DNA of 64,000 nucleotides, from contig OZ245048.1 in the NCBI GenBank assembly GCA_965224435.1, positions 3,658,001-3,722,000 of the forward strand, written 5' to 3'. The notes beneath the pieces were generated by a model, which saw nothing but the letters and a program-made list of their open reading frames with translations, was not told the origin of the DNA and searched no databases. Below are positions 17,054 through 25,575 of the stretch, piece by piece. The DNA comes from JAJRQY01 sp965224435. GTDB taxonomy: Bacteria; Actinomycetota; Acidimicrobiia; Acidimicrobiales; SZUA-35. The translations under genes were made by a program, and so were the position numbers. Positions within the stretch are counted from its first letter, which is position 1. Each line of letters opens with the position of its first letter.

Positions 17054-18073
17054 ATGACTGAACTTGATGAGCTGAACCTGGTCGTCGTAACCGACAACGA
17101 AACCGATGTGCTTTCAAGCATCGACAATGCGCAGCAAAGGGCAGAGCCCCTTGAGTTGTTGGACCGCCTGACTCCGTCATTCATGGTCGACGGTCATCCT
17201 CATACCTCCGTGTTCGACCATCTCTGCTGCGCGAGCCACGGATTCTCCGTGCTCGTCACCGGGAGAAGGGGGACGGAAACTCGAAGTGTTCTCTTCGATG
17301 TCGGTCCTTATGGCGACGTCTGGTTGGCGAATGCTCAGCATCTCAATATCAATCTCAGCCAGATCGAAACGATCTTCTTGTCCCACTGGCATTGGGACCA
17401 CAGTGGAGGGCTTGAAACGGTCGTACAGGCCGTTTCCATTGCACGACAAGAGGCCAATCTGCCAGCACCAATTGTCAATCTGCATCCGGCAAGACCGGAT
17501 CAGCGAGGCGTACGGCTAGACGACGGCAGAGTCATGCTGTTGCCGCCTGATCCGACCTTCGAAGAACTTTCGGCCGCTGGCGGACGGATCGTCTTGAGCG
17601 ACGACCAGCACGAACTAGCTGGCGGGATGTTCCTAGGCAGCGGGGAGATCCCTCGACTGACTTCTTTTGAGCAAGGCCTCCACGGTCATGAGACTCGTCG
17701 AAATGGCGAATTCGAACCAGATCCGCTCATTCTCGACGAACGCTACCTGGCCGTAGTCGTCGCCGGAAGAGGTGTCACAGTCCTATCCGCATGCTCCCAC
17801 GCCGGAATCATCAATGCGGCCACCGATGCAACCAGAACTACCGACGCTCCAGCCGATCTCATTCTCGGTGGATATCACCTAGCGGGGAAGGAGATGGAAC
17901 AACGCATTCCAGACACCGTTGAAGCCCTAGTTGCACTGAATCCTAAGCTGGTGGCTCCAGGCCATTGCACCGGCTGGCGGGCGAAGGCTGCCCTCGCCAA
18001 CGAATTCGCTCCGACGGATCGGTACGCTCCGAGTTCTGTCGGGAGCCGCTACCACCTTCTTGCTCACACATAA
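17054..18073 (+). CDS. Metallo-beta-lactamase-fold hydrolase (dihydropterin phosphate synthase-like family)
   Basis: This 339-residue MBL-fold protein has the metal motif HWHWDH (ETIFLSHWHWDHSGGLE), a later His in SACSHAGIINA and another in VAPGHCTGW. The long acidic N-terminus and the motif set match the group annotated as 7,8-dihydropterin-6-methyl-aminobenzene-phosphate synthase-like, a name that does not prove the reaction. ATG 17054 has a GGAG box close upstream. It is divergent from, and probably repressed by, the TetR gene, through the operator at 16984-17019. Confidence 0.88.
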   Translation: MTELDELNLVVVTDNETDVLSSIDNAQQRAEPLELLDRLTPSFMVDGHPHTSVFDHLCCASHGFSVLVTGRRGTETRSVLFDVGPYGDVWLANAQHLNINLSQIETIFLSHWHWDHSGGLETVVQAVSIARQEANLPAPIVNLHPARPDQRGVRLDDGRVMLLPPDPTFEELSAAGGRIVLSDDQHELAGGMFLGSGEIPRLTSFEQGLHGHETRRNGEFEPDPLILDERYLAVVVAGRGVTVLSACSHAGIINAATDATRTTDAPADLILGGYHLAGKEMEQRIPDTVEALVALNPKLVAPGHCTGWRAKAALANEFAPTDRYAPSSVGSRYHLLAHT

Positions 18074-18090
18074 GGCCTTTCATCGCAGAG

Positions 18091-20226
18091 TCAGCCGCGC
18101 AGCAGGTCCAGTAGTTCGTCACCAAACCGTTGAAAGACCAGGCTTCGCTGCGGAATCATGTCGAAGAGTGAAGACGACATCTTGTCGGGTCGGTGGGCGA
18201 GCCAACGCGCCACGAGCTCGTCGTTGGCGATCTGGTTTGGCTTCTTTCCCAAGTCCGAGGCCACCCGGTCCCTCCAAGCCATAAGCAACGACGCTGCTTG
18301 GGCCTCGGTGCCGCTAAGGCAGCGCAAATGGGATCCAAGCTGCTGCTCGCCGCGGTTCAGAATCTTGCGACACGACGGACAATTGATGACTTCGATAACC
18401 CTTGGAGCTGTTACTTCACCATGCGTCCCCAGCGAGGACTCTGATGAATCGAACTGGCTCGAACCCGCAGTGAATACCGAATGCTGCTGGCCAATCAGGT
18501 CAAGAACAAAACGTGAACGCTCTTGCTTGCTCTCCCAACCCTTGCGCGAAGTCTTGGTCTCGGCATGGGTGATCGTCAGTTCACGGCGAGCTCGGGTGAC
18601 AGCAACATAGAACAGTCGTCGCTCTTCGTTGACTGCTTCAGTCCCAGCCGAGGTCGCCCTATAGAAGGGCAGCATTCCTTCAGTCGTTCCATAGAGATAG
18701 ACGCTGTCCCACTCCAACCCCTTGGCCTTGTGAATGGTGGCCAGCGTGACATTGTCCGTCGTCGGCTCGGCGTCGTTCATCGCCGCATTCAAGAAGGCGG
18801 CACGCAGACTGCCGGCACTCAAGGGTCCGTGTTCGGAAACCAGATGTTCAGCTTGTTCGAGCAATGTCGACTGATACTCCCAGCGTCGACGAGCGGCACC
18901 AATTCCTGTCGGAGGGTCAAACGGATTCCAGCCACGACGACGGGCATGCTCGGTCAGCAACGCCAGGCCGTCTTGTTCTTCGTCCCTCCTAGCATCCTGA
19001 CCAAAAGGTCGAAGGATCTCCAGAACAGCGTCAACCTCATAGAACAATCGGTCACCAACGACATTGAATGGAATCGCTTGGCGACGCAGCGCCGTCTCCA
19101 AGGCAGCCGACTGGAAGTTGAGGCGATAGAGAATAGCCATCTCACTCCAAGGCTCACCGCGCAGATGGGCTGCGGCCAGTAGGTCGGCGATTTTTTGGGC
19201 CTCCAAGTCTGTGTCATGACTGGATCGGATGGCGGGGTTAGGGCCATCCTCAGTTGGCCCATCTGAGCCGAAGGCCACCAATGCTTCTGGCTTGTCCGTG
19301 CTACGAGAGATCCGATTGGCGGCCCGAACGATCTGAGGTGTCGAACGATAGTTACGGTTCAGGTAGCGAATCTCCGAACCTGGCCAATGCTCATCAAAGT
19401 CCGTCAGGAATGAAGGTTCCGAACCCTTGAAGGAGAAGATGGTTTGACGGGGATCGCCCACGGCGCAGAGCTGTCCGCTGTCTCCAAGAATGGCGGCGAG
19501 AAACGCCTGTTGGGCCGGGTCAATGTCCTGATATTCGTCAACGACGACACCCTGCCATTCATCGCGGACCGTGGCCGCAATCGTCTCGTCCTGTTCCAAC
19601 AGCTCAGTCGCTATTCGCAAATAGTCACTGAACTCAACCAAGCCAGACTCTTGCTTCTGAGACGCCCATGCCTCCCATACCCGGGCCAACAATTCCTTGG
19701 GAACATCGGTTGGTCTCTTCATCATCGGCGCGATGGTCGCTGGATCACCAAGTCGGGCCTGACCAAGCTCGATCTCACTCTTCAAGTCGCTAACGGTTGA
19801 ATTCTCGTCCTCAGTCGTCCGGCGAGATCCATAGGCAATGCGTTTCAGGTGAGGCCAAGGATCAGTGATCAGTTGCTTGGCAGCGGTTTCCGGGTCGAAC
19901 CGACGCACCAGACCAAGAGCAGCGGCGTGGAATGTCTTGCAGGTGGCATCGGTGACTCCAAGTGATCGCAACCGCTCCCCCAGCTCACCCGCCGCTTTGC
20001 GGGTGTGGGTGACAGCGAGAACATGTTTGGCCGCAAGGTCACCCGTGGTGTCAAGATGGGCGATGCGGTGGGTGACAGTTCTTGTCTTGCCACAACCGGC
20101 ACCAGCGATTACACAGAGAAACCGTCCACGCCATTGAGCGACTTCGTTCTGTTCTGGGTCAAGCCCAGCCAGCGCCGCCTCGGGGGACCGAACTATGGCT
20201 GATGCTGTCACGGCTGGCACTGTCAC
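18091..20226 (-). CDS. uvrD2: UvrD2-type superfamily 1 DNA helicase
   Basis: This 711-residue 3'-5' DNA helicase has the SF1A motifs in order: Walker A (VIAGAGCGKTRTVTHR), Walker B (VVVDEYQDIDPAQQ), motif III/IV (VGDPRQTIFSFKG, NYRSTPQIV), motif V (ATIHKAKGLEWDSV) and motif VI (VAVTRARRELTI). After the helicase core comes a cysteine cluster (NCPSCRKILN, then H-x-x-C) and a C-terminal HRDC-like segment (AWRDRVASDLGKKPNQI). This is the layout of actinobacterial UvrD2. It acts in DNA repair and is expected to be housekeeping. It is convergent with the MBL hydrolase (17-bp gap). Confidence 0.94.
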   Translation of the reverse strand: MTVPAVTASAIVRSPEAALAGLDPEQNEVAQWRGRFLCVIAGAGCGKTRTVTHRIAHLDTTGDLAAKHVLAVTHTRKAAGELGERLRSLGVTDATCKTFHAAALGLVRRFDPETAAKQLITDPWPHLKRIAYGSRRTTEDENSTVSDLKSEIELGQARLGDPATIAPMMKRPTDVPKELLARVWEAWASQKQESGLVEFSDYLRIATELLEQDETIAATVRDEWQGVVVDEYQDIDPAQQAFLAAILGDSGQLCAVGDPRQTIFSFKGSEPSFLTDFDEHWPGSEIRYLNRNYRSTPQIVRAANRISRSTDKPEALVAFGSDGPTEDGPNPAIRSSHDTDLEAQKIADLLAAAHLRGEPWSEMAILYRLNFQSAALETALRRQAIPFNVVGDRLFYEVDAVLEILRPFGQDARRDEEQDGLALLTEHARRRGWNPFDPPTGIGAARRRWEYQSTLLEQAEHLVSEHGPLSAGSLRAAFLNAAMNDAEPTTDNVTLATIHKAKGLEWDSVYLYGTTEGMLPFYRATSAGTEAVNEERRLFYVAVTRARRELTITHAETKTSRKGWESKQERSRFVLDLIGQQHSVFTAGSSQFDSSESSLGTHGEVTAPRVIEVINCPSCRKILNRGEQQLGSHLRCLSGTEAQAASLLMAWRDRVASDLGKKPNQIANDELVARWLAHRPDKMSSSLFDMIPQRSLVFQRFGDELLDLLRG

Positions 20227-20317
20227 GAAGGGTCAGCGTAGTGCCTTCGTGACCACGCAAACGCCAGCCCGTCGCCCATTCCCGATCTGTTAACGCCAAC
20301 GGTTTAGGATCAGCGCC

Positions 20318-21286
20318 ATGTCTACTCCAGCAGGTTGGTACGCAGATCCATCGGGAGAGGAGTCTCTCCAACGATATTGGGACGGAACTCAGTGGACCGA
20401 GCACACCCAATCACTCGAACCAGCGATGCCACCGGCACCGGACACCCCGACGGTCGAAACGCTTGCGCCCTCACCCGAACCTGCCATGCCACCAGCACCA
20501 GAATCACCTACACCATCATCCGAACCCACCATGCCGCCAGCACCCGGTGTATCGGCAGAGGCCGAGGCGTTCGGTTCAGGAATGGGGCAAGACGAAGGCA
20601 TCAAGGCATCGACCGGAGGGATTCGCACTGAACTCTTGAGCGATAGTCGGTTCGCCGAGGTCGGCTCTGACTCACGCGTCACTCGCCAAAACAGCCGCAT
20701 GCTCAAGGTCATGCTCGGCGAAGACGTGCTCGCCCGGCAAGGCTCCATGGTCGCCTTCCAAGGGGCAATCGACTTCGATCACGAAGGCTCCGGCGCAGCC
20801 AAGTTCATGAAGAAAGCTTTGACCGGCGAGGGTTTGGCCCTCATGCGATGCAGCGGACAGGGTGAGCTCTTCTTGGCCGACAGTGGCTACCAAGTACACA
20901 TTGTCCACCTTGAGGGGGCTGGACTCACCGTGAATGGCCGCAATATCTTGGCCTTCGAACCCAGCCTGACCTGGGACATCGAACGGATCAAGGGGGCTGG
21001 CATGACTACCGGCGGCATGTTCAATACCAAGCTTGAGGGAACCGGTTGGGTTGCTATCACCACCGACGGCGATCCCGTTGTACTCAATACCGATCAACCG
21101 ACCTTCGTCGATACCGATGCCGCCGTTGCTTGGAGCTCCAGTCTAGAAACCAGCCTTAATCGAACCGTGAAAGCCAAGGCATTGATCGGCCGTGGTTCCG
21201 GTGAAGCTGTCCAGCTCACCTTCCAAGGGTCGGGCATCGTCATCGTGCAACCGTCCGAGGGACGATTCATGCCTCCAGCGGCTTAG
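20318..21286 (+). CDS. DUF2510 + AIM24-family protein
   Basis: This 322-residue protein starts with a DUF2510 module (GWYADPSGEESLQRYWDGTQWTEH), which may be a membrane-proximal or binding motif in actinobacteria. A Pro-rich linker with repeats of the type EPAMPPAPESP spans residues 32-80. The second half is an AIM24/TIGR00266-like beta-sandwich domain (VMLGEDVLARQGSMVAFQG, GEGLALMRCSGQGELFLADS). The function of AIM24 proteins in bacteria is not settled. It lies next to a lipoprotein gene on the same strand (41-bp gap). Confidence 0.88.
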   Translation: MSTPAGWYADPSGEESLQRYWDGTQWTEHTQSLEPAMPPAPDTPTVETLAPSPEPAMPPAPESPTPSSEPTMPPAPGVSAEAEAFGSGMGQDEGIKASTGGIRTELLSDSRFAEVGSDSRVTRQNSRMLKVMLGEDVLARQGSMVAFQGAIDFDHEGSGAAKFMKKALTGEGLALMRCSGQGELFLADSGYQVHIVHLEGAGLTVNGRNILAFEPSLTWDIERIKGAGMTTGGMFNTKLEGTGWVAITTDGDPVVLNTDQPTFVDTDAAVAWSSSLETSLNRTVKAKALIGRGSGEAVQLTFQGSGIVIVQPSEGRFMPPAA

Positions 21287-21327
21287 GTTCGTAAAAACGT
21301 ATTCAACTACCAGGTGGAGGGAACACC

Positions 21328-21852
21328 GTGAAGAGCAATCAAAGAAACATGTCCGTTGTGTTAGTGGTTGGAGCGAGCGCGCTCCTCAGTGCATGCTCAG
21401 GCGAGTTCTCGCTTGGGGGTGAAAGCGTGGAAAGTGCCGGCGAGAGAATTATCGAAAGTGAGATTGCCGAGTCTCTCGGCCAGGAGCTTGTGGCCAGTTG
21501 TCCGGCTATTTCTGATCCTGAGATTGGTGCAACCTTCGACTGCACCGCCACCACCCCAGGCGGAGAGGTGATCCACTTTGCCGGTGTCGTTGACGCAGAG
21601 GATCACATCGACCTGCAGTCAACCAACCTCATCACCGAGGACGGGCTGGCCGATTACGCTCGACTCGGGGCCGAACTTCTCGAGCCGGAAATCAATGCGG
21701 CATTGGACATCGATTGCGGAGTTGGTCCTGTGATCCTTGCCGACAGCAACGAATTTACCTGTGAAGGATCTGATGAGTTTGGCAATACCGCCCCCATCAT
21801 CTTCACCATTACTGACCTGAACACCGGCGACTTCGAGGTCATTATCGGTTAA
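21328..21852 (+). CDS. Lipoprotein with two DUF4333-like domains
   Basis: This 174-residue lipoprotein has a signal sequence ending in lipobox LLSAC (Cys near residue 22). The mature part contains two copies of the same pattern, each with a Cys pair: around LVASCPAISDPEIGATFDCTA and around ALDIDCGVGPVILADSNEFTC. This matches DUF4333, found in actinobacterial cell-envelope lipoproteins of unknown function. It is probably co-transcribed with the DUF2510/AIM24 gene. Confidence 0.85.
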   Translation: MKSNQRNMSVVLVVGASALLSACSGEFSLGGESVESAGERIIESEIAESLGQELVASCPAISDPEIGATFDCTATTPGGEVIHFAGVVDAEDHIDLQSTNLITEDGLADYARLGAELLEPEINAALDIDCGVGPVILADSNEFTCEGSDEFGNTAPIIFTITDLNTGDFEVIIG

Positions 21853-21890
21853 GCCAAATAGCCCGCGGCAGTGCACCTAGGCCGGCGGAC

Positions 21891-22466
21891 TTAGTCAGAT
21901 GTTGCGTTCGCCAGTTCCGCTTTGAGTCCGGCCACCTTGGCCTTGTTTCGTCGACGAGATCCCATCAACAAGCTGACACCGACAACCAGGACGAACCCCA
22001 GTAGTGCACCAACCAGGCTTCCGCCGCGGAAGCCTGGCCCATCAACATCCAGGATTCGTTCGCCAGCATGCGCAGCGCTCTTTCGGCCAAAGACAATACC
22101 GAGAGTGGCCAGGTTCGGAGCGGCCAGAATCAAGGCAAGCGCAACGAACTTCAGCCAACGCTGCCAGCCCGTCCGAAACTTCCAGCCGGCCTTCAGGGCA
22201 AGCATCGGCAGGATCACAAAGGCTGCACCGACAGCAATTCCCAAGAAGGTCCCATACGTGAGGCTTCCGTCCACCAGATCGCCAATCCGCCGAGCCCACC
22301 AGCGAGGCACAATCGTTGATCCGACAAACCAGCCAACCGCTCCGGCAATAGCAAGAATCACGCCAGCTATCAGCCTGCGCTTGACCTTGCTCTCTTTGTC
22401 TTCAGGCGCGGGCGTAGCCGAACCTTGATTCGGCTGACTCTCGATATTCGCTTCCATCTTGGCCAT
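21891..22466 (-). CDS. Four-helix membrane protein of unknown function
   Basis: This 191-residue protein has a charged N-terminus (about 30 residues), then four hydrophobic segments: RLIAGVILAIAGAVGWFVG, FLGIAVGAAFVILPMLAL, FVALALILAAPNLATLGIVF and GSLVGALLGFVLVVGVSLLMG. It ends in a basic tail (GSRRRNKAKVAGLKAEL). It resembles actinobacterial permease-like hypothetical proteins, but I recognise no transporter motif. It is convergent with the lipoprotein gene. Confidence 0.8.
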   Translation of the reverse strand: MAKMEANIESQPNQGSATPAPEDKESKVKRRLIAGVILAIAGAVGWFVGSTIVPRWWARRIGDLVDGSLTYGTFLGIAVGAAFVILPMLALKAGWKFRTGWQRWLKFVALALILAAPNLATLGIVFGRKSAAHAGERILDVDGPGFRGGSLVGALLGFVLVVGVSLLMGSRRRNKAKVAGLKAELANATSD

Positions 22467-22556
22467 TCCACCAGTGTGCCCCAGGAACTGATCACCGCGC
22501 CAAGGTTGAGGTCAACTGCCCAGGACGACCTGGTTTGTCCACTACATGGCCGGCGG

Positions 22557-23498
22557 CTAGATCAGGTAGTCGCTGATTTGCGTGTCGACGCTGCCGACAT
22601 CTTGCACATTGTCACTATTGCGAGCCGCCATGAATTGACGCCAAGGGAATGGCCGATAGTGAGCTGGCCCGTCGCACAGTTCGGCCAGAGGCTCAATGCG
22701 AGCACCCCTCTTTGGACTGAAGAAGAGAGGAATGCTGAAGCGCCGGTCGGTGGTCATGGGCAAGACCTGATGCACAGCGGCTATATAGCGGTCATTGGTC
22801 CAGACCTGCATCACATCACCGAGATTGACCACGATGGTGCCCGGCTGGGGTTCAACATCAATCCACTCACCCTCTCGGGTTCGGGTTTGCAGACCACCAA
22901 TCGAGTCCTGCAAAAGCAGGGTGATGACACCGGGGTCGGTGTGATCACCCAGGGCGGTCGCACCGAGTTCGGCTAGCCCGTTGCGCTGACCCTCAGGAAC
23001 TGGATCACCAACGGGATAGTGGTTGAGTCGGACTGCGCTTCGGTTGGGGGCACCAGTCATTGTCTTGGCTGCATCCGCTGATAGATCCAGCACATCGTGG
23101 AGGATGCCCATGGTGTGCAGAGCCAGCTCGCCCATGACCCGGTGGAACTCCTCCATTGTTGCCTGAAATTCGGGCATGGCGCCCGGCCATTTGTTTAGGG
23201 CCGTAGCCCGGCCCTCATCCGATGATCCAAAGTCGAAAACTTCCTTGGCATCTCGCTTCTGCTTGGTGAGCTCACGGTCGTTGTAGCCAAATGGGCTCTC
23301 GCCCGATCGCCGACATCCTTGCAAGATCGAAGTTGGACTGTCGAAGAAGTCTTCCGCCTGTTCCCACATCTGGGCGATCAGGTCATCAAGACCGTGTCCC
23401 GCCAGTAGGAAGAATCCGTGGTCTCGACAAGCGGCATCCACCTGTTCAAGGGACGAGGCGGAAGGGTCAGAGATGTCAATGGTCGGAACAAGACTCAT
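22557..23498 (-). CDS. 2-oxoglutarate/Fe(II) oxygenase, isopenicillin N synthase-like
   Basis: This 313-residue non-heme iron oxygenase has the DIOX_N-type start (VPTIDISDPSASSLEQVDAA) and the iron triad H-x-D (LGDHTDPGVITLLLQD), then His in IAAVHQVLPMTTD. The 2-oxoglutarate-binding R-x-S motif follows in DRRFSIPLFFSP. It should hydroxylate or desaturate a small molecule using O2 and 2-oxoglutarate. It stands alone, divergent from an orphan gene 88 bp away. Confidence 0.92.
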   Translation of the reverse strand: MSLVPTIDISDPSASSLEQVDAACRDHGFFLLAGHGLDDLIAQMWEQAEDFFDSPTSILQGCRRSGESPFGYNDRELTKQKRDAKEVFDFGSSDEGRATALNKWPGAMPEFQATMEEFHRVMGELALHTMGILHDVLDLSADAAKTMTGAPNRSAVRLNHYPVGDPVPEGQRNGLAELGATALGDHTDPGVITLLLQDSIGGLQTRTREGEWIDVEPQPGTIVVNLGDVMQVWTNDRYIAAVHQVLPMTTDRRFSIPLFFSPKRGARIEPLAELCDGPAHYRPFPWRQFMAARNSDNVQDVGSVDTQISDYLI

Positions 23499-23586
23499 GG
23501 AGTCAGAGTCTCGCAGCCAAACGAGAGATCACCACGTTGAATGCGGAATGGGTGGGGATCACTGTTCTCCCGGCTATCACCTAGGG

Positions 23587-24855
23587 ATGACTCGTCGCAA
23601 AGTAAGCGGAGGCCGCACAACTCCGAAGAAGAATCGCCCGAACAAACGAGCTGGGAGCAATCGAGCACCTCGAGCAACACCATCCGCCAACTCCGGGCTC
23701 GGTAACCCGGCGAGCAAGGCGCCGACCAATGCAATTGCCGGAGGCAACAGGGCCAATGAAGGCGGTGAGGACAGCTTGATTCCCCTGATCGGTCAAGCTA
23801 TGGATGATCACCCTTTCGCCCTTCTCAGCCTGGCGTCAACCATGATTGTCGAGATCATCGAAGCATCCCCTCAGGATTCTGAGACGGATGACTCAACCGC
23901 TCAAGGCATCGAGCTATTGGCGGCCGGAATGATCGAATCCCAAGTAGCCGAGCAGGTTGCGTTCGGGCTAGTTCTGGCGACCCTCAGCCTGGACAAGGAC
24001 ATGCCCAGTCGGGTCCGAGAACGAGTCGACAGTGTTGATGCCTTCCCCGCATGGATCTCACAACTTGACACGACCCAGCCAGCAGTGCCCTGGTCAATGA
24101 ACCATGTTCTTGGTGATGATCAGAACCTCTTCATCGGGGTCAGTTTCGGCAAGGGTCTCGACGCCACCATCGTCGTGTACGTGGATCATCTGATTGGGTC
24201 AGCGGTCAAGGAAGTCACCCTGACACCAGAACCCGTCAGCACTGTGATGGACCATTTCGTCGGATCTGCGGAATCCGAGGAGGCATCATTTCGCGAGCTG
24301 GACCCAGCAGCTGCCCGAGCCTTTCTGGAGGCGGCTATCGAATCCTCATTGGCTCTTCCGGCCGAACACCAAACCGAGAACTGGCCGCGCTCCCGACCTC
24401 TGCTGGCCTGGGCGATATCTCTCTTGCCTGAGGGTGGCACGATGCCACCTCGAGACGAGTACCAATACACCTTCGATGGAGAAGTCCTCGACAAGTTCCT
24501 AAGCACTACCGACGGTGCGCTCACCCCATCCGAGGAGAGATTCGCCGACCTACTGATCGACTTCAAGAGCCGAACCGGCAACCGAAATGCGATCTTGTGG
24601 AGCCCGGTATCAGTTGAGATTGCGCTCGTCCATTCCCTCATTGGCCAGGCCCAGAATCTTGACGCCAACTATGCGCGACTGCCCGATGTTCTACGGACCT
24701 TGATCCGTTGGTGTCACAAACAAGCGTCGATTCCGGAACGCCTGACCGCTCTGACCCTTGATTCGGTTGACGAGTTCCAAGGTCAATTCTTGTCGTCCAT
24801 TGCCGACCTCGTGACCAAGGAAGGCACCCCCTGGTTCGAAGAGGGATCGCCGTAG
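23587..24855 (+). CDS. Uncharacterised protein with basic low-complexity N-terminus
   Basis: This 422-residue protein matches nothing I recognise. The first 60 residues are rich in Arg, Lys, Asn, Pro and Gly (MTRRKVSGGRTTPKKNR...), like a disordered nucleic-acid or ribosome contact. The remainder is acidic and mixed helix/strand, with a hydrophobic strand pair near residues 165-200 (NLFIGVSFGKGLDATIVVY). ATG 23587 is chosen because the longer frame overlaps the divergent oxygenase gene. No signal peptide or membrane segment is visible. It is followed after 59 bp by a nitroreductase gene. Confidence 0.72.
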   Translation: MTRRKVSGGRTTPKKNRPNKRAGSNRAPRATPSANSGLGNPASKAPTNAIAGGNRANEGGEDSLIPLIGQAMDDHPFALLSLASTMIVEIIEASPQDSETDDSTAQGIELLAAGMIESQVAEQVAFGLVLATLSLDKDMPSRVRERVDSVDAFPAWISQLDTTQPAVPWSMNHVLGDDQNLFIGVSFGKGLDATIVVYVDHLIGSAVKEVTLTPEPVSTVMDHFVGSAESEEASFRELDPAAARAFLEAAIESSLALPAEHQTENWPRSRPLLAWAISLLPEGGTMPPRDEYQYTFDGEVLDKFLSTTDGALTPSEERFADLLIDFKSRTGNRNAILWSPVSVEIALVHSLIGQAQNLDANYARLPDVLRTLIRWCHKQASIPERLTALTLDSVDEFQGQFLSSIADLVTKEGTPWFEEGSP

Positions 24856-24914
24856 CGGTTACGAAGGCAACACGCGGATTGGGTGAGGGGATCCAGAATG
24901 AGCCACGATGGGGC

Positions 24915-25556
24915 ATGGATTTTGACCTGACCCAAACTGATGCCCTCTTGTCCACCACTCGCGCCGTGCGAAAGCGCCTGGATCTTGAGCGCGAGGTTCC
25001 CGACGGGGTTCTGCTGGACTGCCTCCAACTGGCCGTGCAAGCCCCGACCGGATCAAACACCCAAGGTTGGCGATGGCTCATTGTCCGTGACGAAGCAAAG
25101 AAGCTGGCCTTGGCCGAGATGTACCGAGAAGCCGGCGGCGCCTACCTGGCCGAAGCAGCCAAGGCAGCAGAACAAGGAAGCCAGACAGGCCGAGTCATCG
25201 ATTCGGCCAACTACCTAGCCCAAAACTTGGAGAAGGTCCCAGTCCTGGTCATCCCGCTCATCGCAGGCCGAATCGAAGACAACCCCGGCATGGCCGCCGG
25301 GCTATTCGGATCGATCATTCCGGCCATGTGGAGCTTCCAACTCGCATTGCGCAGCCGCGGCCTTGGTAGCTGCCTCACCACTCTCCACCTCGGGCACGAA
25401 GCCAAAGCAGCCGAGCTACTTGGCGTTCCCGCCCACATGACCCAGGCTGGTTTGCTTCCCGTGGCTTACACCAAGGGAACCGATTTCAAGCCAGCCAAAC
25501 GTCCGCCGGTGGAAGAAATCACGTACCTGGACACCTACAAGAATCCGATTCGTTAG
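24915..25556 (+). CDS. Nitroreductase-family FMN oxidoreductase
   Basis: This 213-residue nitroreductase-fold protein has an N-terminal flavin phosphate-binding phrase (LLSTTRAVRKRLDLERE), a central QAPTGSNTQGWRWLIV loop typical of the fold, and the C-terminal GSCLTTLHLGHE region. It would reduce nitro groups, quinones or enones with NAD(P)H. ATG 24915 fits the usual family start MDFDLTQTDALL. It is likely co-transcribed with the orphan gene upstream. Confidence 0.9.
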   Translation: MDFDLTQTDALLSTTRAVRKRLDLEREVPDGVLLDCLQLAVQAPTGSNTQGWRWLIVRDEAKKLALAEMYREAGGAYLAEAAKAAEQGSQTGRVIDSANYLAQNLEKVPVLVIPLIAGRIEDNPGMAAGLFGSIIPAMWSFQLALRSRGLGSCLTTLHLGHEAKAAELLGVPAHMTQAGLLPVAYTKGTDFKPAKRPPVEEITYLDTYKNPIR

Positions 25557-25575
25557 GCAAGACCGGACAAGCTCG

